DNA from: Symbiodinium natans
Lineage: Eukaryota; Sar; Dinophyceae; Suessiales; Symbiodiniaceae
NCBI GenBank assembly: GCA_905221605.1
Contig: CAJNDS010000822.1
Location: forward strand, 1-64,000
Length of the DNA stretch: 64,000 nucleotides
Direction: 5' to 3'
Below the pieces are notes generated by a model. That model saw only the letters and a list, made by a program, of their open reading frames with translations, had not been told where the DNA came from and made no database searches. The position numbers and the translations under genes are program-made. Positions 1-12,482 of this stretch are shown one piece after another. Each line of letters starts with the position of its first letter. The first letter of the stretch is position 1.

Positions 1-1988
1 TGGGACCCAAGCATGTAAAACAATGAAAAGACCTCCTCTCTTTCTGCCACAAGTAGGTCCAATTTTGGAAGCTTTTTTGGGCCCTGTTTTCGGGCCCCCC
101 AATTTTAGGGAATTGCTGCTCCATTTTTGTCCACAGACAGCACGCCTGCAACGACAGCTGTCGTGTTGAGCTGAAGTAGATTCTCTTGTGGAGGTGGTCT
201 GTGTGTTCGCAGCCCGTGAATTGTTGTCCTTGTTGCTGCTGGTTGCGGCTGCAACTGTGGGGGGCTGGAGGGGTGTAGTTAATTTTGCGGGCCAAATGGA
301 CCCCCTAAACTAGGACCCCCAGGCCCCCTTTCCTGGCACGACCTCGATGCTCAGATTCGGTTGCTGAAAAGCAAAAAGAGGTGCGTTCCAGTGGCTTTCA
401 AACATCTTTGAAGATGATGAAGAAAGCAGCTTGAAACAATGACCAAGGAGTCCGGCAAATCTTCCAACACTCCATCGTTTAGAAGTGCTTTGAACAATGG
501 TCAGGAAGCGCGTCTTCTCCGTGAAAGGCTCCTCTTGACCTCCCAAGTCCGCGATTTGAAATTGCTTGAAACAAGCGTTTTTGAAAGCCTCTGACAGTGG
601 CGTTTGGATAGAAATCAACTGCAGGACGAGACGAGTTCAACTGTACTGCTGAGACGTGCATGTTGCGCGCGACGCCCAAACCGAACCGTTTTGAAAAGGC
701 AAAGTGTCTTTCCACAATGTGAATAAGTGCGAGCGAAGCGAGCGAAACACCGGAGTGCATCCAACATGTGTTTTGTTGTCAGAGCTTGTTTTTGATGGTT
801 TTACATTTTGATCGTCTGACTTTTGTTGATTGTCAGGTTTTGCTTGTGCTGTTTTTTTTTCGACTCACTTTTTTTGACAAATAATTTCAAGGTTCCTTTT
901 TTCAGACCAACTATTGCAACTTTCTGGCAAGCTCAAAAAACATCTGCAGAAATTTCTTGGGATCTCTCTGCAAATCCGAGACACTCCATGGTTCAAAGTC
1001 TATCAAAGTGGTTTTAAGACACCCGTTTTGCCCGTTTTTGGGTTTTTTGTTTTTTCTGCCCAAGTAGTGTTGAGACACCTTTGGGCTCGATCTGGACTCA
1101 AAAGTCAGGTTATTAAAGTGTGAGTCTAGAGTTGCTGGATCGGTCCTGTTGGTTCTGTGTCTTTTTCGGTGGTCTTGGTGCTGATTTTTTTCCTTACTCT
1201 AAGTCTTGCCTTGTCCAATTCAGCTGCTAATGGAGTGAAGAGGCTGCCTTGAGTCGCTTGGATCTTTCTCTCTTCAGTCTTCTGGTCAATCTTGGTTGGC
1301 CCCTGGTTGTTTTTTCGTGTTTTGCTTTTTTCTCCTGTCTGTTCTCTCTCTGCGTTTGTTGTCTGTTTCATGTGTTGTGTCCATGTTCCTTGGATGTTGC
1401 TGGTCGGTTCTTTCAGCTCAGTCTGTCCTTTTCCCTTGTTGTGAGTTGCGGTGCTTCTGGTCGATTGGGTCCCCTGGTTTGTTTCTTGTCATTTAATTGA
1501 ATCGATCTTGGTCCTCAATCGGCCTTGGGTCCATTATTGGATTTTTTGGCATTTTGACCTTCCTTTAGTTAAACTTTAGTTCAACTCGGTTGGTGATTTG
1601 GCATGTTTCTTTGTGGGTCCGTCGGTCCTTGCGGTCGTCGGTTGTCCTGTATCGTGTGTCTCTGTGTCGTGTGTGTTGGTTCTCTCAATGCAGTCTCCAA
1701 AAGTACGAAATAGCGCAAGTTTGGGGACCAGAATTGGGGGTGCCTGCAACCATGAATTTCTGGCAACGCACGACTGGCCCCCCAAAGTGGGTTTTTAACT
1801 TGAGATCTGCAAAAATTTTTTGCCGGACCAGCTTTGCAATTCTTCTGTCCTGCAAATGTGTGTCTGTGTGTGTGTGTGTGTGCTTTTGTGGTGGCTTTAG
1901 CGCCATGGAATTTGCAGCTGTGGTTGCAGGAGCAGTTTTGAACCCATTTTTGGGGTCCCAATTTTGGGCCCATTTTGGGGTCATAATT
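1..1988. repeat. Satellite monomer 1, most diverged
   Basis: This edge monomer of 1988 bp has many substitutions and a different segment around 1010-1120 compared with the others. Diverged copies at array edges are common in satellites, but the array may continue to the left of the window. Confidence 0.85.
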
Positions 1989-3935
1989 TGGGACCCAAGC
2001 ATGTAAAACAATGAAAAGACCTCCTCTCTTTCTGCCAACAAGTAGGTCCAATTTTGGAAGCTTTTTTGGGCCCTGTTTTCGGGCCCCCCAATTTTAGGGA
2101 ATTGCTGCTCCATTTTTGTCCACAGACAGCACGCCTGCAACGACAGCTGTCGTGTTGAGCTGAAGTAGAATCTCTTGTGGAGGTGGTCTGTGTGTTCGCA
2201 GCCCGTGAATTGTTGTCCTTGTTGCTGCTGGTTGCGGCTGCAACTGTGGGGGGCTGGAGGGGTGTAGTTAATTTTGCGGGCCAAATGGACCCCCTAAACT
2301 AGGACCCCCAGGCCCCCTTTCCTGGCACGACCTCGATGCTCAGATTCGGTTGCTGAAAAGCAAAAAGAGGTGCGTTGCAGTGGCTTTCAAACCTTTGAAG
2401 ATGATGAAAAAAGCAGCTTGAAACAATGGCCAAGGAATCCGGCAAATCTTCCAACGCTCCATCGGTTAGAAGTGCTTTGAACAATGGTCAGGAAGCGCGT
2501 CTTCTCCGTGAAAAGCTCCTCTTGACCTTCCAAGTCCGCGATTTTAAATTGCTTGAAACAAGCGTTTTTGAAAGCCTCTGACAGTGCCGTTTGGACAGAA
2601 ATCAACTGCAGGACGAGACGAGTTCAACTGTACTGCTGAGACGTCCATGTTGCGCGCGACGCCCAAACCGAACCGTTTTGAAAAGGCAAAGTGTCTTTCC
2701 ACAATGTGAATAAGTGCGAGCGAAGCGAGCGAAACACCGGAGTACATCTGACATGTGTTTTGTTGTCAGAGCTTGTTTTTGATGGTTTTTTACATTTTGA
2801 TCGTCTCACCTTTATTGATTGTCAGGCTTGTGCTGTTTTTTTTTTCAATTTACTTTTTTTTTTGCGAAATAATTAAGGTTTTTTTTTCAGACCAATTATT
2901 GCAACTTTCTGGAAAGCTCAAAAAACATCTGCAGAAATTTCTTGGGATCTCTCTGCAAATCCGACTTTTTGAACCAAGGGGCGTCTCAACACTAAAGGGT
3001 GTCTTGCACCATTTTAAGTCCAGATGGAGCCCAAAGGTGTCTCAACAGAGTTGCTGGATCGGTCGTTGCTTCTGTGTCTTTTTTGGTGGTCTTGGTGCTG
3101 ATTTTCTCCTGACTCTAAGTCTTACCTTGTCCTATTCAGCGCTGCTGATGGAGTGAAGAGGCTGGCTTGAGTCGCGTGGATCTTTCTTGTCTTCTGGTCA
3201 ATCTTGGTTCCAAGAATCTGGTCTTGGGTCCTGGAGTTCTTGGGTCTGTTGATTGTTGGTTGTTTTTTTTGTGTTTTGATTTTTCTCCTGTCTGTTCTCT
3301 CTCTGCATTTGTTGTCTGTTTTATGTTTCTTAGATGTTGCTGGTCGGATCTGTTCCAACAGATTCCGAAGTTGTTATGCTTGGATTCAGTCCTTTGAGCT
3401 CAGTTTGTCCTTTTTGTTGTGAGTTGTGGTGGTCCCTCAGCTTCTGGTCGATTGGGTTCCCTAGTTTGTTTCTTGTTTGAGTTGAATCGGTCTTGGTCCT
3501 CAGTCGGCCTTGGGTCCATTATTGGCTTTTTGGCAGTTGGTCAATTCGGTTGGTGATTTGGCATGTTTTGTGGGTCCGTCGGTCCTTGCGGTCGTCGGTT
3601 GTCCTGTATCGTGTGTCTCTGTGTTGTGTGTGTTGGTTCTCTTGATGCAGTCTCCAAAAGTACGAAATGGAGCAAGTTTGGGGACCAGAATTGGGGGTGC
3701 CTGCAACCATGAATTTCTGGCAACGCACGTCTGGCCCCCCAAAGTGGGTTTTTAATTTGAGATCTGCAAAAAATTTTTTGCCGGACCAGCTTTGCAATTC
3801 TTGTTCTTCTGTCCTGCAAATGTGTGTCTGTGTGTGTGTGTGTGTGTGTGCTTTTGTGGTGGCTTTAGCGGTTGCAGGAGCAGTTTTGAACCCATTTTTG
3901 GGTCCCAATTTTGGGCCCATTTTGGGGTCATAATT
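1989..3935. repeat. Satellite monomer 2, standard type A
   Basis: A 1947 bp standard unit. It carries the segment starting GAACCAAGGGGCGTCTC that type B units lack, and a (TG)n tract near 3822-3850. Confidence 0.85.
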
Positions 3936-4377
3936 TGGGACCCAAGCGTGTAAAACAATGAAAAGACCTCCTCTCTTTCTGCCAACAAGTAGGTCCAATT
4001 TTGGAAGCTTTTTTGGGCCCTGTTTTCGGGCCCCCCAATTTTAGGGAATTGCTGCTCCATTTTTGTCCACAGACAGCACGCCTGCAACGACAGCTGTCGT
4101 GTTGAGCTGAAGTAGAATCTCTTGTGGAGGTGGTCTGTGTGTTCGCAGCCCGTGAATTGTTGTCCTTGTTGCTGCTGGTTGCGGCTGCAACAGTGGGTTT
4201 TTAATTTGAGATCTGCAAAAAATTTTTTGCCGGACCAGCTTTGCAATTCTTGTTCTTCTGTCCTGCAAATGTGTGTCTGTGTGTGTGTGTGTGTGCTTTT
4301 GTGGTGGCTTTAGCGGTTGCAGGAGTTTTGAACCCATTTTTGGGTCCCAATTTTGGGCCCATTTTGGGGTCATAATT
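3936..4377. repeat. Satellite monomer 3, 442 bp deletion unit
   Basis: Only the first part of the unit is present. At about 4191 the sequence jumps from GGCTGCAAC straight to AGTGGGTTTTTAATTTGAG, removing roughly 1.5 kb, then runs through the (TG)n tract to the next landmark. This is an internal deletion. Confidence 0.85.
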
Positions 4378-6317
4378 TGGGACCCAAGCGTGTAAAACAA
4401 TGAAAAGACCTCCTCTCTTTCTGCCAACAAGTAGGTCCAATTTTGGAAGCTTTTTTGGGCCCTGTTTTCGGGCCCCCCAATTTTAGGGAATTGCTGCTCC
4501 ATTTTTGTCCACAGACAGCACGCCTGCAACGACAGCTGTCGTGTTGAGCTGAAGTAGAATCTCTTGTGGAGGTGGTCTGTGTGTTCGCAGCCCGTGAATT
4601 GTTGTCCTTGTTGCTGCTGGTTGCGGCTGCAACTGTGGGCGGCTGGAGGGGTGTAGTTAATTTTGCGGGCCAAATGGACCCCCTAAACTAGGACCCCCAG
4701 GCCCCCTTTCCTGGCACGACCTCGATGCTCAGATTCGGTTGCTGAAAAGCAAAAAGAGGTGCGTTGCAGTGGCTTTCAAACCTTTGAAGATGATGAAAAA
4801 AGCAGCTTGAAACAATGGCCAAGGAATCCGGCAAATCTTCCAACGCTCCATCGGTTAGAAGTGCTTTGAACAATGGTCAGGAAGCGCGTCTTCTCCGTGA
4901 AAAGCTCCTCTTGACCTTCCAAGTCCGCGATTTTAAATTGCTTGAAACAAGCGTTTTTGAAAGCCTCTGACAGTGCCGTTTGGACAGAAATCAACTGCAG
5001 GACGAGACGAGTTCAACTGTACTGCTGAGACGTCCATGTTGCGCGCGACGCCCAAACCGAACCGTTTTGAAAAGGCAAAGTGTCTTTCTACAATGTGAAT
5101 AAGTGCGAGCGAAGCGAGCGAAACACCGGAGTACATCTGATTGTGTTTTGTTGTCAGAGCTTGTTTTTTGATGGTTTTTTACATTTTGATCGTCTCACCT
5201 TTATTGATTGTCAGGCTTGTGCTGTTTTTTTTTCAATTTACTTTTTTTTTGCGAAATAATTAAGGTTTTTTTTTTCAGACCAATTATTGCAACTTTCTGG
5301 AAAGCTCAAAAAACATCTGCAGAAATTTCTTGGGATCTCTCTGCAAATCCGACTTTTTGAACCAAGGGGCGTCTCAACACTAAAGGGTGTCTTGCACCAT
5401 TTTAAGTCCAGATGGAGCCCAAAGGTGTCTCAACAGAGTTGCTGGATCGGTCGTTGCTTCTGTGTCTTTTTTGGTGGTCTTGGTGCTGATTTTCTCCTGA
5501 CTCTAAGTCTTACCTTGTCCTATTCAGCGCTGCTGATGGAGTGAAGAGGCTGGCTTGAGTCGCGTGGATCTTGTCTTCTGGTCAATCTTGGTTCCAAGAA
5601 TCTGGTCTTGGGTCCTGGAGTTCTTGGGTCTGTTGATTGTTGGTTGTTTTTTTTGTGTTTTGATTTTTCTCCTGTCTGTTCTCTCTCTGCATTTGTTGTC
5701 TGTTTTATGTTTCTTAGATGTTGCTGGTCGGATCTGTTCCAACAGATTCCGAAGTTGTTATGCTTGGATTCAGTCCTTTGAGCTCAGTTTGTCCTTTTTG
5801 TTGTGAGTTGTGGTGGTCCCTCAGCTTCTGGTCGATTGGGTTCCCTAGTTTGTTTCTTGTTTGAGTTGAATCGGTCTTGGTCCTCAGTCGGCCTTGGGTC
5901 CATTATTGGCTTTTTGGCAGTTGGTCAATTCGGTTGGTGATTTGGCATGTTTTGTGGGTCCGTCGGTCCTTGCGGTCGTCGGTTGTCCTGTATCGTGTGT
6001 CTCTGTGTTGTGTGTGTTGGTTCTCTTGATGCAGTCTCCAAAAGTACGAAATGGAGCAAGTTTGGGGACCAGAATTGGGGGTGCCTGCAACCATGAATTT
6101 CTGGCAACGCACGTCTGGCCCCCCAAAGTGGGTTTTTAATTTGAGATCTGCAAAAAATTTTTTGCCGGACCAGCTTTGCAATTCTTGTTCTTCTGTCCTG
6201 CAAATGTGTGTCTGTGTGTGTGTGTGTGTGTGCTTTTGTGGTGGCTTTAGCGGTTGCAGGAGCAGTTTTGAACCCATTTTTGGGTCCCAATTTTGGGCCC
6301 ATTTTGGGGTCATAATT
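4378..6317. repeat. Satellite monomer 4, standard type A
   Basis: A 1940 bp standard unit, almost identical to units 2, 6 and 8. Confidence 0.85.
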
Positions 6318-8773
6318 TGGGACCCAAGCGTGTAAAACAATGAAAAGACCTCCTCTCTTTCTGCCAACAAGTAGGTCCAATTTTGGAAGCTTTTTTGGGC
6401 CCTGTTTTCGGGCCCCCCAATTTTAGGGAATTGCTGCTCCATTTTTGTCCACAGACAGCACGCCTGCAACGACAGCTGTCGTGTTGAGCTGAAGTAGAAT
6501 CTCTTGTGGAGGTGGTCTGTGTGTTCGCAGCCCGTGAATTGTTGTCCTTGTTGCTGCTGGTTGCGGCTGCAACTGTGGGGGGCTGGAGGGGTGTAGTTAA
6601 TTTTGCGGGCCAAATGGACCCCCTAAACTAGGACCCCCAGGCCCCCTTTCCTGGCACGACCTCGATGCTCAGATTCGGTTGCTGAAAAGCAAAAAGAGGT
6701 GCGTTGCAGTGGCTTTCAAACCTTTGAAGATGATGAAAAAAGCAGCTTGAAACAATGGCCAAGGAATCCGGCAAATCTTCCAACGCTCCATCGGTTAGAA
6801 GTGCTTTGAACAATGGTCAGGAAGCGCGTCTTCTCCGTGAAAAGCTCCTCTTGACCTTCCAAGTCCGCGATTTTAAATTGCTTGAAACAAGCGTTTTTGA
6901 AAGCCTCTGACAGTGCCGTTTGGACAGAAATCAACTGCAGGACGAGACGAGTTCAACTGTACTGCTGAGACGTCCATGTTGCGCGCGACGCCCAAACCGA
7001 ACCGTTTTGAAAAGGCAAAGTGTCTTTCTACAATGTGAATAAGTGCGAGCGAAGCGAGCGAAACACCGGAGTACATCTGATTGTGTTTTGTTGTCAGAGC
7101 TTGTTTTTTGATGGTTTTTTACATTTTGATCGTCTCACCTTTATTGATTGTCAGGCTTGTGCTGTTTTTTTTTTCAATTTACTTTTTTTTTTGCGAAATA
7201 ATTAAGGTTTTTTTTTTCAGACCAATTATTGCAACTTTCTGGAAAGCTCAAAAAACATCTGCAGAAATTTCTTGGGATCTCTCTGCAAATCCGACTTTTT
7301 GAACCAAGGGGCGTCTCAACACTAAAGGGTGTCTTGCACCATTTTAAGTCCAGATGGAGCCCAAAGGTGTCTCAACAGAGTTGCTGGATCGGTCGTTGCT
7401 TCTGTGTCTTTTTTGGTGGTCTTGGTGCTGATTTTCTCCTGACTCTAAGTCTTACCTTGTCCTATTCAGCGCTGCTGATGGAGTGAAGAGGCTGGCTTGA
7501 GTCGCGTGGATCTTTCTTGTCTTCTGGTCAATCTTGGTTCCAAGAATCTGGTCTTGGGTCCTGGAGTTCTTGGGTCTGTTGATTGTTGGTTGTTTTTTTT
7601 GTGTTTTGATTTTTCTCCTGTCTGTTCTCTCTCTGCATTTGTTGTCTGTTTTATGTTTCTTAGATGTTGCTGGTCGGATCTGTTCCAACAGATTCCGAAG
7701 TTGTTATGCTTGGATTCAGTCCTTTGAGCTCAGTTTGTCCTTTTTGTTGTGAGTTGTGGTGGTCCCTCAGCTTCTGGTCGATTGGGTTCCCTAGTTTGTT
7801 TCTTGTTTGAGTTGAATCGGTCTTGGTCCTCAGTCGGCCTTGGGTCCATTATTGGCTTTTTGGCAGTTGGTCAATTCGGTTGGTGATTTGGCATGTTTTG
7901 TGGGTCCGTCGGTCCTTGCGGTCGTCGGTTGTCCTGTATCGTGTGGGATCTCTCTGCAAATCCGACTTTTTGAAGAGGCTGGCTTGAGTCGCTTGGATCT
8001 TTCTTGTCTTCTGGTCAATCTTGGTTCAAGAATCCGGTCTTGGGTCCTGGAGTTCTTGGGTCTGTTGATTGTTGGTTGTTTTTTTTTGTGTTTTGATTTT
8101 TCTCCTGTCTGTTCTTTCTCTGCATTTGTTGTCTGTTTTATGTTTCTTAGATGTTGCTGGTCGGATCTGTTCCAACAGATTCCGAAGTTGTTATGCTTGG
8201 ATTCAGTCCTTTGAGCTCAGTTTGTCGTTTTTGTTGTGAGTTGTGGTGGTTCCTCAGCTTCTGGTCGATTGGGTCCCCTGGTTTGTTTCTTGTTATTTGA
8301 GTTGAATCGGTTTGGTCCTCAGTCGGCCTTGGGTCCATTTATTGGCTTTTTGGCAGTTGGTCAATTCGGTTGGTGATTTGGCATGTTTTGTGGGTCCGTC
8401 GGTCCTTGCGGTCGTCGGTTGTCCTGTATCGTGTGTCTCTGTGTCGTGTGTGTTGGTTCTCTTAATGCAGTCTCCAAAAGTACGAAATGGAGCAAGTTTG
8501 GGGACCAGAATTGGGGGTGCCTGCAACCATGAATTTCTGGCAACGCACGTCTGGCCCCCCAAAGTGGGTTTTTAATTTGAGATCTGCAAAAAATTTTTTG
8601 CCGGACCAGCTTTGCAATTCTTGTTCTTCTGTCCTGCAAATGTGTGTCTGTGTGTGTGTGTGTGTGCTTTTGTGGTGGCTTTAGCGCCATGGAATTTGCA
8701 GCTGTGGGTTGCAGGAGCAGTTTTGAACCCATTTTTGGGGTCCCAATTTTGGGCCCATTTTGGGGTCATAATT
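6318..8773. repeat. Satellite monomer 5, A/B hybrid of 2456 bp
   Basis: After CCTGTATCGTGTG at about 7944 the sequence jumps back to GGATCTCTCTGC and runs again through a type B copy of the middle of the unit. The result is an extra ~510 bp internal duplication. The same junction recurs at about 16057. Confidence 0.85.
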
Positions 8774-10716
8774 TGGGACCCAAGCATGTAAAACAATGAA
8801 AAGACCTCCTTTCTTTCTGCCAACAAGTAGGTCCAATTTTGGAAGCTTTTTTGGGCCCTGTTTTCGGGCCCCCCAATTTTAGGGAATTGCTGCTCCATTT
8901 TTGTCCACAGACAGCACGCCTGCAACGATAGCTGTCGTGTTGAGCTGAAGTAGAATCTCTTGTGGAGGTGGTCTGTGTGTTCGCAGCCCGTGAATTGTTG
9001 TCCTTGTTGCTGCTGGTTGCGGCTGCAACTGTGGGCGGCTGGAGGGGTGTAGTTAATTTTGCGGGCCAAATGGACCCCCTAAACTAGGACCCCCAGGCCC
9101 CCTTTCCTGGCACGACCTCGATGCTCAGATTCGGTTGCTGAAAAGCAAAAAGAGGTGCGTTGCAGTGGCTTTCAAACCTTTGAAGATGATGAAAAAAGCA
9201 GCTTGAAACAATGGCCAAGGAATCCGGCAAATCTTCCAACGCTCCATCGGTTAGAAGTGCTTTGAACAATGGTCAGGAAGCGCGTCTTCTCCGTGAAAAG
9301 CTCCTCTTGACCTTCCAAGTCCGCGATTTTAAATTGCTTGAAACAAGCGTTTTTGAAAGCCTCTGACAGTGCCGTTTGGACAGAAATCAACTGCAGGACG
9401 AGACGAGTTCAACTCTACTGCTGAGACGTCCATGTTGCGCGCGACGCCCAAACCGAACCGTTTTGAAAAGGCAAAGTGTCTTTCTACAATGTGAATAAGT
9501 GCGAGCGAAGCGAGCAAAACACCGGAGTACATCTGATTGTGTTTTGTTGTCAGAGCTTGTTTTTTGATGGTTTTTTACATTTTGATCGTCTCACCTTTAT
9601 TGATTGTCAGGCTTGTGCTGTTTTTTTTTCAATTTACTTTTTTTTTTGCGAAATAATTAAGGTTTTTTTTTTCAGACCAATTATTGCAACTTTCTGGAAA
9701 GCTCAAAAAACATCTGCAGAAATTTCTTGGGATCTCTCTGCAAATCCGACTTTTTGAACCAAGGGGCGTCTCAACACTAAAGGGTGTCTTGCACCATTTT
9801 AAGTCCAGATGGAGCCCAAAGGTGTCTCAACAGAGTTGCTGGATTGGTCGTTGCTTCTGTGTCTTTTTTGGTGGTCTTGGTGCTGATTTTCTCCTGACTC
9901 TAAGTCTTACCTTGTCCTATTCAGCGCTGCTGATGGAGTGAAGAGGCTGGCTTGAGTCGCGTGGATCTTTCTTGTCTTCTGGTCAATCTTGGTTCCAAGA
10001 ATCTGGTCTTGGGTCCTGGAGTTCTTGGGTCTGTTGATTGTTGGTTGTTTTTTTTGTGTTTTGATTTTTCTCCTGTCTGTTCTCTCTCTGCATTTGTTGT
10101 CTGTTTTATGTTTCTTAGATGTTGCTGGTCGGATCTGTTCCAACAGATTCCGAAGTTGTTATGCTTGGATTCAGTCCTTTGAGCTCAGTTTGTCCTTTTT
10201 GTTGTGAGTTGTGGTGGTCCCTCAGCTTCTGGTCGATTGGGTTCCCTAGTTTGTTTCTTATTTGAGTTGAATCGGTCTTGGTCCTCAGTCGGCCTTGGGT
10301 CCATTATTGGCTTTTTGGCAGTTGGTCAATTCGGTTGGTGATTTGGCATGTTTTGTGGGTCCGTCGGTCCTTGCGGTCGTCGGTTGTCCTGTATCGTGTG
10401 TCTCTGTGTTGTGTGTGTTGGTTCTCTTGATGCAGTCTCCAAAAGTACGAAATGGAGCAAGTTTGGGGACCAGAATTGGGGGTGCCTGCAACCATGAATT
10501 TCTGGCAACGCACGTCTGGCCCCCCAAAGTGGGTTTTTAATTTGAGATCTGCAAAAAATTTTTTGCCGGACCAGCTTTGCAATTCTTGTTCTTCTGTCCT
10601 GCAAATGTGTGTCCGTGTGTGTGTGTGTGTGCTTTTGTGGTGGCTTTAGCGGTTGCAGGAGCAGTTTTGAACCCATTTTTGGGTCCCAATTTTGGGCCCA
10701 TTTTGGGGTCATAATT
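8774..10716. repeat. Satellite monomer 6, type A with private variants
   Basis: A 1943 bp unit. It shares private variants with unit 8 (CAACTCTACTG, GCGAGCAAAACACC, GGATTGGTCG), which shows a relation at every second unit. Confidence 0.85.
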
Positions 10717-12482
10717 TGGGACCCAAGCGTGTAAAACAATGAAAAGACCTCCTCTCTTTCTGCCAACAAGTAGGTCCAATTTTGGAAGCTTTTTTGGGCC
10801 CTGTTTTCGGGCCCCCCAATTTTAGGGAATTGCTGCTCCATTTTTGTCCACAGACAGCACGCCTGCAACGACAGCTGTCGTGTTGAGCTGAAGTAGAATC
10901 TCTTGTGGAGGTGGTCTGTGTGTTCGCAGCCCGTGAATTGTTGTCCTTGTTGCTGCTGGTTGCGGCTGCAACTGTGGGGGGCTGGAGGGGTGTAGTTAAT
11001 TTTGCGGGCCAAATGGACCCCCTAAACTAGGACCCCCAGGCCCCCTTTCCTGGCACGACCTCGATGCTCAGATTCGGTTGCTGAAAAGCAAAAAGAGGTG
11101 CGTTGCAGTGGCTTTCAAACCTTTGAAGATGATGAAAAAAGCAGCTTGAAACAATGGCCAAGGAATCCGGCAAATCTTCCAACGCTCCATCGGTTAGAAG
11201 TGCTTTGAACAATGGTCAGGAAGCGCGTCTTCTCCGTGAAAAGCTCCTCTTGACCTTCCAAGTCCGCGATTTTAAATTGCTTGAAACAAGCGTTTTTGAA
11301 AGCCTCTGACAGTGCCGTTTGGACAGAAATCAACTGCAGGACGAGACGAGTTCAACTGTACTGCTGAGACGTCCATGTTGCGCGCGACGCCCAAACCGAA
11401 CCGTTTTGAAAAGGCAAAGTGTCTTTCTACAATGTGAATAAGTGCGAGCGAAGCGAGCGAAACACCGGAGTACATCTGATTGTGTTTTGTTGTCAGAGCT
11501 TGTTTTTTGATGGTTTTTTACATTTTGATCGTCTCACCTTTATTGATTGTCAGGCTTGTGCTGTTTTTTTTTTCAATTTACTTTTTTTTTGCGAAATAAT
11601 TTAAAAGGTTTTTTTTTCAGACCAATCATTGCAACTTTCTGGAAAGCTCAAAAAACATCTGCAGAAATTTCTTGGGATCTCTCTGCAAATCCGACTTTTT
11701 GAAGAGGCTGGCTTGAGTCGCTTGGATCTTTCTTGTCTTCTGGTCAATCTTGGTTCAAGAATCCGGTCTTGGGTCCTGGAGTTCTTGGGTCTGTTGATTG
11801 TTGGTTGTTTTTTTTTGTGTTTTGATTTTTCTCCTGTCTGTTCTTTCTCTGCATTTGTTGTCTGTTTTATGTTTCTTAGATGTTGCTGGTCGGATCTGTT
11901 CCAACAGATTCCGAAGTTGTTATGCTTGGATTCAGTCCTTTGAGCTCAGTTTGTCGTTTTTGTTGTGAGTTGTGGTGGTTCCTCAGCTTCTGGTCGATTG
12001 GGTCCCCTGGTTTGTTTCTTGTTATTTGAGTTGAATCGGTTTGGTCCTCAGTCGGCCTTGGGTCCATTTATTGGCTTTTTGGCAGTTGGTCAATTCGGTT
12101 GGTGATTTGGCATGTTTTGTGGGTCCGTCGGTCCTTGCGGTCGTCGGTTGTCCTGTATCGTGTGTCTCTGTGTCGTGTGTGTTGGTTCTCTTAATGCAGT
12201 CTCCAAAAGTACGAAATGGAGCAAGTTTGGGGACCAGAATTGGGGGTGCCTGCAACCATGAATTTCTGGCAACGCACGTCTGGCCCCCCAAAGTGGGTTT
12301 TTAATTTGAGATCTGCAAAAAATTTTTTGCCGGACCAGCTTTGCAATTCTTGTTCTTCTGTCCTGCAAATGTGTGTCTGTGTGTGTGTGTGTGTGTGCTT
12401 TTGTGGTGGCTTTAGCGGTTGCAGGAGCAGTTTTGAACCCATTTTTGGGTCCCAATTTTGGGCCCATTTTGGGGTCATAATT
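10717..12482. repeat. Satellite monomer 7, type B, 177 bp deletion
   Basis: A 1766 bp unit. The text passes directly from CCGACTTTTTGAA to GAGGCTGGCTTGAG near 11700, deleting about 177 bp between two TGAA words (microhomology). Confidence 0.85.

Noticed and set aside
5287-5544. Plus-strand 85-codon frame after the T-tract/CAG in satellite monomers
   Set aside because: It opens only with a TTG, is destroyed in type B units, and looks like low-complexity sequence rather than a protein.
5903-6613. Minus-strand frame of 236 codons (and equivalents in other monomers) starting MARKINYTPPAPHS
   Set aside because: It repeats with each satellite monomer, encodes the (TG)n tract as HTHTHT, overlaps other frames and changes with each deletion. 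It has no domain and is probably a chance frame in T/G-rich DNA.
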